Shown: in pieces, positions 1 to 8,363 of the stretch | Numbering within the stretch: the first letter of the stretch is position 1 | How the letters are laid out: each line of letters opens with the position of its first letter | Source of the DNA: CALANV01 sp036381615 | GTDB lineage: Bacteria; Pseudomonadota; Alphaproteobacteria; CACIAM-22H2 | Length of the DNA stretch: 64,000 nucleotides | Direction of reading: 5' to 3' | Assembly (NCBI GenBank): GCA_036381615.1 | Contig: DASVCL010000001.1 | Location: 1 to 64,000 of the forward strand | Notes under the pieces: model-generated | Seen by the model: the letters and a program-made list of their open reading frames with translations, nothing else | What the model was told of the DNA's origin: nothing | The model's database searches: none | Made by a program: the position numbers and the translations under genes

Positions 1-6
1 TCGGAC

Positions 7-125
7 GACCTGGTGATCATAGCGAGGGGCCCAACACCCGATCCCATTCCGAACTCGGCCGTGAAATCCCTCAGCGCCGATGGTACTGCGTCTCAAGACG
101 CGGGAGAGTAGGTCGTCGCCAGGTC
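7..125 (+). rRNA. rrf: 5S ribosomal RNA
   Basis: The sequence carries the conserved 5S core (CCCGATCCCATTCCGAACTC, then GCGCCGATGGTACTG and GGGAGAGTAGG). The terminal helix closes with GACCTGG at 7-13 pairing to CCAGGTC at 119-125, which sets the ends to within a few bases. It is the last rRNA of an operon whose 16S and 23S genes lie outside the window. Confidence 0.96.
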
Positions 126-183
126 TTCCCACCAGACCCCCACCAACCCTCTTCACCACCCACACACCAACCCCACACCACGC

Positions 184-260
<77 letters not shown>

Positions 261-285
261 CCTTCTCCATCACGTCATCGCCACC

Positions 286-320
286 AGCCGTGCAACGCAA
301 CCCGCGCTGCACGGCTTTCT
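286..320 (+). terminator. rRNA/tRNA operon terminator hairpin
   Basis: AGCCGTGCA (286-294) pairs perfectly with TGCACGGCT (308-316), with extra CGC/GCG pairing inside the loop. The hairpin is followed by a short T-rich run. It stands 26 bp after the tRNA CCA end, so it most likely ends the rRNA operon transcript. Confidence 0.7.
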
Positions 321-387
321 GATTCCCGCACTCCGGAAATTGCGGCGGTGACGGACGCCTGACGGCGCAGCGACTAGGGGGGCCGGC

Positions 388-1128
388 TCACGCCGCATAG
401 CCCGCATCGACCGCAATCGATGCACCCGTGATGAAGCGCCCGCCCTCTCCCGCGAGATGCGCGACCGTGCGCGCGATGTCCTCGGCGCCGGCAAACTGAC
501 CGGTCGCGAGAAGACGTCGTTGCGCATCCGCTCCCGGACCATTGGCCGGATTCATGTCCGTGTCCGTCGGGCCGGGATGAACCACGTTGACGGTAATGCC
601 GCGCGGGCCAAGATCGCGGGCCAAACCCTTCGTAAGGCCGTTGAGCGCCGACTTGCTCATCGCATAGAGGGTGACGCCCGGATCCGGCACACGCTCGGCA
701 AGGCAACTGCCGATGCTGATGATACGTCCGTCGGCGCCCAAGTGGCGCGCGGCAGCCTGCGCCGCGACGAAGGCGGCACGTACGTGAATCGCCAGCGTCC
801 GGTCGATCTCCTCGAGCGTCACGGCTTCGAGCGGGCCGAAGGGAAAAATGCCGGCGTTGTTGACGAGAATGTCGAGGCGGCCGAATTCGGCCACGGTTCG
901 TTCGACGGCCTTGACCACTGCCGCGGGATCGGCGCTGTCGGCGGCGATGGCGACGCCGCGCCGCCCGACCGCCTCGATTGCCCTGACGACCGCATGCGCC
1001 TTGTCCGCGTTGCTCACATAGGTCAGCGCCACATCGGCGCCGTCCTGCGCCAGTCGTCTGGCGATCGCCGCGCCGATGCCGCGACTGCCGCCGGTCACCA
1101 GCGCCACCTTGCCTTCGAGTTCCGCCAT
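388..1128 (-). CDS. SDR family NAD(P)-dependent oxidoreductase
   Basis: This 246-residue protein is a classical short-chain dehydrogenase of the FabG/3-oxoacyl reductase type, a soluble NAD(P)H-dependent enzyme. The cofactor motif TGGSRGIG is at residues 12-19, NNAG at 90-93, and the catalytic Tyr155-xxx-Lys159 lies in YAMSK, with a Ser near 139-141. It is transcribed divergently from a TetR regulator, with palindromes in the 101-bp gap, which suggests control by that repressor. The substrate cannot be told from sequence. Length and motif order are normal for the family. Confidence 0.9.
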   Translation of the reverse strand: MAELEGKVALVTGGSRGIGAAIARRLAQDGADVALTYVSNADKAHAVVRAIEAVGRRGVAIAADSADPAAVVKAVERTVAEFGRLDILVNNAGIFPFGPLEAVTLEEIDRTLAIHVRAAFVAAQAAARHLGADGRIISIGSCLAERVPDPGVTLYAMSKSALNGLTKGLARDLGPRGITVNVVHPGPTDTDMNPANGPGADAQRRLLATGQFAGAEDIARTVAHLAGEGGRFITGASIAVDAGYAA

Positions 1129-1140
1129 GCGCTCCTCAGT

Positions 1141-1178
1141 TATGTAGCGATTGATACATAAACTGCTAGCCGGCTAGC
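1141..1178. promoter_or_regulatory. Candidate TetR operators in the divergent SDR/tetR promoter region
   Basis: Two inverted repeats sit between the divergent genes. TATGTA-N8-TACATA occupies 1141-1160, and the perfect 14-bp palindrome GCTAGCCGGCTAGC occupies 1165-1178. TetR-family repressors commonly bind such palindromes beside their own gene. Which of the two is the operator cannot be decided by reading. Confidence 0.55.
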
Positions 1179-1229
1179 GATCAGCGGTCAAGAGATTTAT
1201 TTAATGAACGATACAGAAGGGGGCGAGCG

Positions 1230-1895
1230 ATGGCCGAACGTGGCCGCCCGCGCAAGTTCGACCGGGCTGCTGCCCTGAGGCGGGCGATGGAGGTTTTTTG
1301 GGAGCGCGGCTACGAAGGCACGTCGCTGAGCGATCTCACGACGGCGATGGGCATAAATCCGCCGAGCCTGTATGCCGCCTTCGGCTGCAAGGAGGCACTG
1401 TTCCGCGAAGCCGTTGCACTCTATGAGGCCACCGAGGGTTCGGCGACAGAAAGCGCCTTGCGCGATGCGCCGACGGCGCGTGAGGCCGTGGCGGCGATGC
1501 TGCGCGACAACGTCAATGCCTATGCGTGTCCCGGAAAGCCCCCAGGCTGCATGATCGTGCTCGCCGCGACTCTCGGCGCGCCCGAGAACAAGGGCGTGTG
1601 CAACTATCTCGCCGAATGCCGGCGGAAGGTGCAGGACGCGCTGCAGCGCCGGCTCGAGCGCGGTGTCATCGAGGGTGACGTGCCGGCAGGCACCGACACG
1701 GCGGCGCTCGCCGCCTTCTATACCACCGTATTGCAGGGCCTCTCCATTCAGGCGCGCGACGGCGCCCCGCGTGCGAGGCTGCAGGCCATCGTCGACTGCG
1801 CCATGGCCGCCTGGGACCAGCTGACGAGACCGCCCAACCGCCGTGCGGGATCCCGATCGACGACGGCACCGAAAAGAAAGGCCCGGGTGCCCTGA
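1230..1895 (+). CDS. TetR/AcrR family transcriptional regulator
   Basis: This 221-residue protein begins with a TetR-type DNA-binding domain. The helix-turn-helix spans about residues 31-52 (TSLSDLTTAMGI, then PPSLYAAFGCKEALF), and a helical ligand-binding region follows. It probably represses the divergent SDR gene and itself through the palindromes at 1141-1178. A purine-rich stretch with GGGGGCGAGCG precedes the ATG. The basic C-terminal tail (KRKARVP) is encoded partly within a terminator hairpin. The effector molecule is unknown. Confidence 0.9.
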   Translation: MAERGRPRKFDRAAALRRAMEVFWERGYEGTSLSDLTTAMGINPPSLYAAFGCKEALFREAVALYEATEGSATESALRDAPTAREAVAAMLRDNVNAYACPGKPPGCMIVLAATLGAPENKGVCNYLAECRRKVQDALQRRLERGVIEGDVPAGTDTAALAAFYTTVLQGLSIQARDGAPRARLQAIVDCAMAAWDQLTRPPNRRAGSRSTTAPKRKARVP

Positions 1896-1916
1896 CGGCA
1901 CCCAGGCCCAGTTTTG
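1880..1916 (+). terminator. tetR terminator overlapping its stop codon
   Basis: GGCC-C-GGGTGCC (1880-1891) pairs with GGCACCC-A-GGCC (1897-1908), giving an 11-bp stem with one C-A mismatch, and TTTT follows at 1912-1915. The five-base loop CTGAC contains the TGA stop of the tetR gene, so the last codons lie inside the terminator. Confidence 0.65.
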
Positions 1917-2162
1917 GGGAGGAAACACGACGACCGCATAGCGGTCGCTCGCCGAGTTACATAATCCCGATCCTGTCCGGCTCAAGTGAGGCAGTTCGTC
2001 GCACCTGCCGGATCCTTTTCGCGGGTCGGCGCCGATGCAGCCGCTTGTCGCGCGGGGTGTGCCCGTCTACTCAGCGCGTGCCCGGATCGATGCGCCGAAG
2101 CACTTTCGACCGAATCGACGCTATCATCACAGGCCGTGAGCCAAATCGACAGGAGACGTGGC

Positions 2163-3884
2163 GTGCAAGACAAGCCGACCGGCATGCGGGCTGGTCTCGC
2201 CAACTACGGTGATGCGGAGTTTTCCCTGTTCCTGCGGAAAGCCTTCATCAAGGCGATGGGCTATTCGGACGAGGCGCTGGACCGGCCGATCATCGGCATC
2301 ACCAACACGTTCAGCGGGTACAACGCGTGCCATCGCAACGTGCCCGAAATGATCGAGGCGATGAAACGCGGCGTGATGCTGGCGGGTGGCCTGCCGGTCG
2401 AATTTCCGGTCATCTCGATGCACGAGTCGTTCTCGCATCCGACCAGCATGTTTCTGCGCAACCTGATGGCGATGGATGCCGAGGAAATGATTCGCGCCCA
2501 GCCCATGGATGCCGTGATTCTGATCGGCGGATGCGACAAGACGGTCCCGGCACTGCTGATGGCGGCAGCGAGCGCGAAAATGCCCGCGATTCTGACCGTG
2601 ACGGGACCGATGTCGACCGGACACCATCGCGGCGAGCGGCTTGGTGCCTGCACGGACTGCCGGCGGCTATGGGGGCGATTCCGGGCCGGCGAAATCAATG
2701 CCGACGAAATCGAGGAAATCAGCGGCAAGCTCGCGCCGACGGCCGGCACCTGCATGGTAATGGGCACGGCCAGCACCATGGCGCTGGCCGCCGAGGCACT
2801 CGGAATGATGCTTCCGGGCGGTGCGGCGATCCCCGCCGTTCATGCCGACCGTCTGCGGCATGCGGAGGCGACGGGTACCCGCGCCGTGGCACTCGCCGCG
2901 GCCGGAATCACGCCGGACAAGATCATGACACCCCAGGCCTTCGCCAATGCGCTGCGGGTCGTGCATGCGGTCGGCGGGTCGACCAATGCGCTCGTCCACC
3001 TGGCTGCGATCGCAGGGAGACTCGGGATTCGCATCGATCTCGATGCATTCGACAGGATCGGGGCGAGTACACCCGTTCTGGTCGATCTCAAGCCCTCGGG
3101 CCAATACTACATGGAAGACCTGCATCGGGCCGGTGGACTGGTCACAGTCCTGCGCGAGATCCGGCATCTGCTGCACGAGGATTGCCTCACGGTCACCGGT
3201 CGTACGCTCGGCGAGAACATCGATGCCGCGCCGGTCGGGTGGCCGCAGGACGTCGTGCGGCCGGTAAGCGACCCGATTTACGCGAAAGGGGCGATCCGCG
3301 TGCTGCGCGGAAACCTCGCCCCGAACGGCGCGATCATCAAGCAGTCCGCGGCCACGCCCGCGTTGCTGCAGCATACCGGGCGCGCCGTCGTCTTCGAGTC
3401 GCTCCAGGATCTGGAACGGCGGATCGACTCCCCCGACCTCGACGTGACGCCGTCGGACGTGCTGGTGCTGAGGAACGCCGGTCCGAAGGGGGCGCCGGGA
3501 ATGCCGGAGGCGGGCTATCTCCCGATTCCGAGGAAGCTCGCGCAGGCCGGCGTCAAGGACATGGTGCGTCTATCGGATGCGCGCATGAGCGGAACCGCGT
3601 TCGGTACGATCGTGCTGCATGCCTGTCCCGAGGCGGCCGTGGGCGGACCGATTGCGCTGGTGCAGAACGGCGATCTCATACGCCTCGATGTGGCGAACGG
3701 CCGGCTCGACGTACTGGTCGACGATTCCGAGCTTGCACGCCGGCGCGCCGCCTGGCGCCCGCCCGTTCACGAGAATCAGGAACGCGGATATCTCAAGCTC
3801 TATCTCGAGCAGGTTCTGCAAGCCGACGAAGGCTGCGATTTCGCCTTCCTGCGACCGAACACGATGACGAACTCGGCGCCATAG
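2163..3884 (+). CDS. IlvD/Edd family dehydratase
   Basis: This is a 573-residue Fe-S dehydratase of the IlvD/Edd superfamily, whose members dehydrate dihydroxy acids or sugar acids. Probable [2Fe-2S] ligands are Cys56, Cys124 (in CDKT) and Cys197 (in GTCMVMG), the spacing used by sugar-acid dehydratases, and Lys126 would be the carbamylated Mg ligand. I chose the GTG at 2163 because AGGAGA stands 6 bp upstream; the frame stays open to 1986, but that part is low-complexity and has no ribosome site. It heads the catabolic island that continues after the LysR gene. A sugar-acid or hydroxy-acid substrate is likely, but the exact one is not evident. Confidence 0.88.
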   Translation: MQDKPTGMRAGLANYGDAEFSLFLRKAFIKAMGYSDEALDRPIIGITNTFSGYNACHRNVPEMIEAMKRGVMLAGGLPVEFPVISMHESFSHPTSMFLRNLMAMDAEEMIRAQPMDAVILIGGCDKTVPALLMAAASAKMPAILTVTGPMSTGHHRGERLGACTDCRRLWGRFRAGEINADEIEEISGKLAPTAGTCMVMGTASTMALAAEALGMMLPGGAAIPAVHADRLRHAEATGTRAVALAAAGITPDKIMTPQAFANALRVVHAVGGSTNALVHLAAIAGRLGIRIDLDAFDRIGASTPVLVDLKPSGQYYMEDLHRAGGLVTVLREIRHLLHEDCLTVTGRTLGENIDAAPVGWPQDVVRPVSDPIYAKGAIRVLRGNLAPNGAIIKQSAATPALLQHTGRAVVFESLQDLERRIDSPDLDVTPSDVLVLRNAGPKGAPGMPEAGYLPIPRKLAQAGVKDMVRLSDARMSGTAFGTIVLHACPEAAVGGPIALVQNGDLIRLDVANGRLDVLVDDSELARRRAAWRPPVHENQERGYLKLYLEQVLQADEGCDFAFLRPNTMTNSAP

Positions 3885-3913
3885 ACCGCAGGCGCCGCTT
3901 CGTTCGAGTCGAC

Positions 3914-3958
3914 GCCGGCTGTCGTCACCGATCAGGCGACGACAGCCGGCTCGGTTTT
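3914..3958. terminator. Terminator between convergent dehydratase and lysR genes
   Basis: A perfect 13-bp stem is formed by GCCGGCTGTCGTC (3914-3926) and GACGACAGCCGGC (3938-3950) with an 11-base loop. TCGGTTTTCC follows on the plus strand. It lies between two convergent genes and probably ends the dehydratase transcript. Confidence 0.75.
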
Positions 3959-3998
3959 CCGGGATCGGCGAAGAACGCGACCGGCGGCATCGACCGGT

Positions 3999-4925
3999 TC
4001 AGCCGCTGACCTGCGGTATGCCGTGGGCGCGGTTGATCATCCGGGCATGGCTTTCCAGAAGTTCGACCAGATCGGGAACGGCCGGCGCGGGTGAGCGACC
4101 GCGCCGCGAAATCACGACAATCTCGCGCGTGACGACCGGCTTGATCAGCCGGCGGGCAACGATGCTTTGGGAACGGATGATGGCAAGCGCGTAGCTCGGC
4201 AGGACGCTCACGCCCAGACCGGCCTCCACCAGCGCCAGGGCCGTTGCGATATGCGACACTTCGTAGGCGGGCTGGGTGCCAAGGCCGGCCGGTTCCAGTA
4301 TGCCGTCCACGAGGGCCCGGATGCCGCTGTCACGCGTGAGGGCGATGAGCGGTTGGCCCTTGAGGTCGTGCCACGTCGGCGGCCGGCGGGAAGCCAGCGC
4401 GTGTTTCCGGCTGCAGAAGAGCATGAGCGTGTCACGGTCGAGTGGCCGGCGCACGATGCCATCTTCGTCGGGGGCAAATGTGCCGACGCCGAGATCCGCC
4501 TCGCCCGATCGCACGCGCGCGACGATCTGATCCGTTCCGGCGTCGATCACCCCGATCCGGACGCCCGGGAACCGCTGCACGAACGTTGCGATGACCCGGG
4601 GCAGAAGCGTCGCCGCCAGCAGCGGCGGGGCCGCCACGGTAATTCGGCCGCGCCGGCGCGCGGCGAGATCGTGGGCGTTGCGGACCGCATGATCGAGATC
4701 CGTCAGGAGCTTCTCCGCATGTGACCGGAACTCCCGTCCCGGTTCGGTCAGCTCGACGCGCCGTGTCGTCCGGTCGAACAGGCGGATGCCGAGTTCACGC
4801 TCCAGCTCCCGTACCAGGATCGAAACGGCCGACTGCGCAACGTGCAATCGTTCCGCCGCGCGGGTAAAGCTGCGAAGTTCCGCGACGGCGAGAAAGGCCT
4901 GGAGCTGGCGGACCGTTACATTCAT
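3999..4925 (-). CDS. LysR family transcriptional regulator
   Basis: This 308-residue regulator has the N-terminal winged helix of the LysR family (residues 1-60, with the FTRAAERLHVAQSAVSILVRELE stretch spanning the recognition helix) and a periplasmic-binding-like effector domain after about residue 90. It is divergent from the molybdenum hydroxylase operon and convergent with the dehydratase, so it most likely governs this island. A perfect T-N11-A inverted repeat overlaps its own start codon. Its inducer is probably the substrate of the island. Confidence 0.92.
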   Translation of the reverse strand: MNVTVRQLQAFLAVAELRSFTRAAERLHVAQSAVSILVRELERELGIRLFDRTTRRVELTEPGREFRSHAEKLLTDLDHAVRNAHDLAARRRGRITVAAPPLLAATLLPRVIATFVQRFPGVRIGVIDAGTDQIVARVRSGEADLGVGTFAPDEDGIVRRPLDRDTLMLFCSRKHALASRRPPTWHDLKGQPLIALTRDSGIRALVDGILEPAGLGTQPAYEVSHIATALALVEAGLGVSVLPSYALAIIRSQSIVARRLIKPVVTREIVVISRRGRSPAPAVPDLVELLESHARMINRAHGIPQVSG

Positions 4926-4938
4926 ACGTAAAGCGTAT
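4924..4938. promoter_or_regulatory. Candidate LysR-type operator (T-N11-A)
   Basis: ATACG-TAAAG-CGTAT is a perfect inverted repeat with the T-N11-A layout of LysR binding boxes. It overlaps the lysR start codon (4923-4925), which suits negative autoregulation and activation of the divergent operon that begins at 5057. Confidence 0.6.
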
Positions 4939-5056
4939 TAATCGATATGAAAAAAGCAATTGTCGTATCAATGCATTGCCGACCAGAATTCCGCGAGTCC
5001 CGATGCACCGGCGCGAAGACCGGGGGGACGAATCTGTCGAGGGAAGGGCGGCGGAC

Positions 5057-7339
5057 ATGCCCGACGGGGCGCGCATCAGGCGAGACGGAACGCGTTGGAT
5101 CGGTCGCTCGCGCCTGCGCGTCGAGGACGAGCGGCTGCTGACCGGCCGCGGCCGGTACGTCGATGACATTTCGCTGCCCGGGTGTCTCTACGTCGCATTC
5201 GTCCGCAGCGTTCACGGCGCCGCGGCGCTGAGAAGAATCGGCACGGACGCCGCCGCTGCGGTGCCCGGCGTGGTCGCGGTCTTCACCGGGGCCGATGTCG
5301 CCGACCTGGGGGCGCCGGCGGTCAACCATCTGCTGCCGGGACTGCGCGTGCCGCCGTTTCAGGTTCTGGCAAGGGACGCGGTGCGTGCCGTCGGACAGCC
5401 GGTTGCTGCGGTCGTCGCGGCGACGCCCGAGGCCGCAGCCGACGGCGCTGAGCTGGTCGAAATCGATTACGAGCCGACCGAAGTCACTCTCGCGCCGGTA
5501 CAGACGAAAGGCGAGGCCGCGGTCTCTCACGACTGGCGGAGCGGGGATGCGGACGCGGCGTTTCGCACGGCGGCGCGCGTCGTACGGGTGCGCGTTCAAC
5601 ATTCGCGCGTCGCACCGATGCCGCTCGAGCCGCGGGCGGCTGCCGCGTACTGGGACGCCGGCGAGGAACGGTTGACCGTCTGGCTTTCCACCCAGACGCC
5701 GCATCGCGCCCGCCAGGATCTCGCGACGATCCTGCGGATCGATGCGGCGCGCATCCGGGTGATCGCGCCGGACGTCGGCGGTGCCTTCGGCGGCAAGGCA
5801 TCCATTTTCCCCGAGGACGTTTTCGTCGCCTGGGCGTCGATGCGCCTCGGCAGACCGGTCCGATGGCGTGGTTCGCGTGGCGAGGATCTTCTGGCTGGAA
5901 CGCTTGGCCGCGGCGGCATGCTCCAGGGCGAGCTGGCAGTGTCCGCCGACGGAAAGGCGCTCGCCCTGCGTGCCCGCCTCTCGTTTCCGCTCGGCCACTG
6001 GATGCCCTATAGCGGCGTCGTGCCGGGCTGGAATGCCGCGCGGATTCTGCCCGGCCCGTACGGCATTGCGGCCGTGGACATCCATCTCGATGCCTTTCCG
6101 GACAACACGGCGGCGGTCGGGATCTATCGCGGCGCGGGCCGCCCCGAGGCGGCGATGCTGCTCGAACGCCTGATGGACGAAGCGGCGCGGGAACTGGCGA
6201 TCGACCCGGTGGAGTTACGGCGGCGGAATCTGCTGATCGGACATGCCGCGCCGCGCGCGACCCCCACCGGTGCTGCGCTCGACTCCGGCAACTACGCGGC
6301 CGTGCTCGAGGAGGCCGTCGAACTCGCCGGTTACGCGGCGCTGCGCGAGCGGCAGGCGGCGCGACGGGCCAATGGCGGGATCTTCGGCGTCGGCGTCGCG
6401 ATGTATGTCGAGCCATGCGGCCAGGGCTGGGAAAGCGCCGTGGTGCGGCTCGCACGCGACGGCAGCATCATGGCCGCCACCGGCTCGACGGCGCAGGGGC
6501 AGGGGCGCGAAACGGCCTATGCACAGATCGTCGCCGATGTCCTTGCGCTGCCGCCCGACGCAGTGTCCGTAAAGCACGGTGACACGGATCAGACGCCCGC
6601 CGGCATCGGCGCGCTCGCGAGCCGGAGCACGGCGATCGGCGGCAGTGCCCTGCTGCGCGCGGCGCAGGGCCTGCGCACGAAGGCGTGCGCGCTGGCAGCA
6701 CGCCTGCTCCAGCTACCGCCCGAACAGATCATCCTCGACGAGGACGGCTTCGCGCTCGACACGGATCCGGAACGTCGCGTCAGCTGGAAGCTTCTGGCCG
6801 ACGCCGCCTATGCGGAAGACGGCGAAGGGCTGGTCTCGTCCGTCGTGTTCCATGCCGATGGCGAGGCCTGGAGTTCCGGATGCTGCATCGCGGCCGTATC
6901 GATCGACGCCGATACCGGCATCCCGACCATCGAACATCTGGCATGGGTCGACGATGCCGGCGTAGTCGTCAATCCGCTGTTGGTCGAAGGCCAGCTGCTG
7001 GGCGGCATGGCACAGGGGATCGGCGAAGCGCTGATGGAACGGATCGTCTACGATGGCGATGGGCAGATCCTGACCGGATCGCTCATGGATTATGCCTTGC
7101 CCCGTGCGGCGGATATGCCGCCTGTCCTGTTGCGGAGCCTTGCGACGCCGTCGCCGGTGAATGCATTGGGGGCGAAGGGCGTCGGCGAGGCGGGATGCAT
7201 CGGTGTTCCCGCCGCCGTCGTGAACGCGGTCGTCGACGCGCTGGCGCCGTTCGGCGTGCGCCATCTCGACATGCCGCTGACAAGCGAGAAGATCTGGCGT
7301 GCCCTCAGGGACGCCGCAAACCAGGAAGGCGCGAAATGA
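5057..7339 (+). CDS. Xanthine dehydrogenase/CO dehydrogenase-type molybdopterin-binding large subunit
   Basis: This protein of about 760 residues is a molybdenum hydroxylase catalytic subunit. An Ald_Xan_dh_C hammerhead domain covers roughly residues 20-135, followed by two molybdopterin-binding domains. GGAFGGK is at 241-247, the form-II-like YRGAGR loop at 357-362 (not the AYxCSFR loop of true CO dehydrogenase), and the catalytic-type Glu about 711 in GVGEAG. Such enzymes hydroxylate aldehydes or N-heterocycles with water. The usual Fe-S and FAD subunit genes are not adjacent. I chose the ATG at 5057 because homology begins soon after it; an in-frame ATG at 5003 is possible. Its stop overlaps the next ATG by 4 bp. 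Confidence 0.88.
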   Translation: MPDGARIRRDGTRWIGRSRLRVEDERLLTGRGRYVDDISLPGCLYVAFVRSVHGAAALRRIGTDAAAAVPGVVAVFTGADVADLGAPAVNHLLPGLRVPPFQVLARDAVRAVGQPVAAVVAATPEAAADGAELVEIDYEPTEVTLAPVQTKGEAAVSHDWRSGDADAAFRTAARVVRVRVQHSRVAPMPLEPRAAAAYWDAGEERLTVWLSTQTPHRARQDLATILRIDAARIRVIAPDVGGAFGGKASIFPEDVFVAWASMRLGRPVRWRGSRGEDLLAGTLGRGGMLQGELAVSADGKALALRARLSFPLGHWMPYSGVVPGWNAARILPGPYGIAAVDIHLDAFPDNTAAVGIYRGAGRPEAAMLLERLMDEAARELAIDPVELRRRNLLIGHAAPRATPTGAALDSGNYAAVLEEAVELAGYAALRERQAARRANGGIFGVGVAMYVEPCGQGWESAVVRLARDGSIMAATGSTAQGQGRETAYAQIVADVLALPPDAVSVKHGDTDQTPAGIGALASRSTAIGGSALLRAAQGLRTKACALAARLLQLPPEQIILDEDGFALDTDPERRVSWKLLADAAYAEDGEGLVSSVVFHADGEAWSSGCCIAAVSIDADTGIPTIEHLAWVDDAGVVVNPLLVEGQLLGGMAQGIGEALMERIVYDGDGQILTGSLMDYALPRAADMPPVLLRSLATPSPVNALGAKGVGEAGCIGVPAAVVNAVVDALAPFGVRHLDMPLTSEKIWRALRDAANQEGAK

Positions 7340-8322
7340 AGTATCGCAAGCTGGATGCGAAGGATTATGCGCGAGAGCACATGAAGGGGATCTGGGCGGC
7401 GGCGCTGACGCCGTTCACCCCGGACCTGCAACTTGACGAGGACGGCTTCCGCCGCAACCTGCGGCATTGGATCCACGACCTGAAGCTGGATGGCCTGTTC
7501 ATCGCCGGCAAGCAGGGCGAGTTCTTCTCGATGTCGATCGCCGAGCGCAAGCGGACCTTCGAACTCGCGGTCGAGGAAGCGGGGGGCCGTGCGGGCACGA
7601 TCATGTCGTGCTCGGATCAGAACCTCGATACGGTGCTCGAGCTTGCGAAACATGCCCAGGCGATCGGTGCCGACTACATCGTCGTCCACGCACCAGTTCT
7701 CCACTTCGTCACGTCGCAGGACGAGACCCTGTATGAATACTACAAATACATTTCCGAACAGGTCGACATCGGCATCGCCATGTGGAGCCATCCGGACAGT
7801 GGTTACCTCATGAGCCCGGAGCTTTGCGCCCGGATCGCCGAACTGCCGAACATCATCGCCATCAAGTACAGCGTGCCGCGCGAGATGTATGCGAAGCTGA
7901 CGCATCTCGCCGGCGACAAGCTGATCGTCAGCACCGCTTCGGAAGAGGAGTGGTTCGATAACATCGTCGAGTTGGGCTGGCAGGTCTATTTGTGCTCGTC
8001 GCCGCCGTATCTGATCCAAACCAAGGTGGATCAGCGCATGCGCGAGTACACCGAGCTGGCGATGAAGGGCGAAATCGCACGCGCGCGGGCGGTACGCGAT
8101 AGCCTGGATCCCGTCCGGCAAGCGCTCAAGCGCACGCGTCCGCCGGGCAAGCCGCACGCGCACCAGAAGTACTGGCAGGAGCTTCTGGGGCAGGTCGGCG
8201 GCCCGGTCCGGCGGCCGATGCTGCAGTTGACCGAGGAGGAGAAGGCCGCGACTCGTGCCGCGTTTGAAACCTGCGGCCTGAAGCTCGAGAGCCGCGGCGA
8301 TGCGAGGTCGAGCGCTGCTTGA
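7336..8322 (+). CDS. Dihydrodipicolinate synthase/N-acetylneuraminate lyase family protein
   Basis: This 328-residue TIM-barrel protein belongs to the class I aldolase DHDPS/NAL family, which makes or breaks C-C bonds of 2-oxo acids through a Lys Schiff base. That Lys is 177 in IAIKYS. Two usual landmarks are altered: the GTTGE loop reads GKQGE (58-62), and the general-acid Tyr of the YNVP motif aligns with Trp150 in WSHP. It is therefore unlikely to be a lysine-biosynthetic DapA. The ATG overlaps the preceding stop (ATGA), so it is translated with the molybdenum hydroxylase. A hydratase-aldolase or decarboxylase-type step in aromatic breakdown is a reasonable guess. Confidence 0.82.
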   Translation: MKYRKLDAKDYAREHMKGIWAAALTPFTPDLQLDEDGFRRNLRHWIHDLKLDGLFIAGKQGEFFSMSIAERKRTFELAVEEAGGRAGTIMSCSDQNLDTVLELAKHAQAIGADYIVVHAPVLHFVTSQDETLYEYYKYISEQVDIGIAMWSHPDSGYLMSPELCARIAELPNIIAIKYSVPREMYAKLTHLAGDKLIVSTASEEEWFDNIVELGWQVYLCSSPPYLIQTKVDQRMREYTELAMKGEIARARAVRDSLDPVRQALKRTRPPGKPHAHQKYWQELLGQVGGPVRRPMLQLTEEEKAATRAAFETCGLKLESRGDARSSAA

Positions 8323-8363
8323 GGCGGCGCTCGCGACGGCGAGACAAGCGAGGAACCAAGGCG

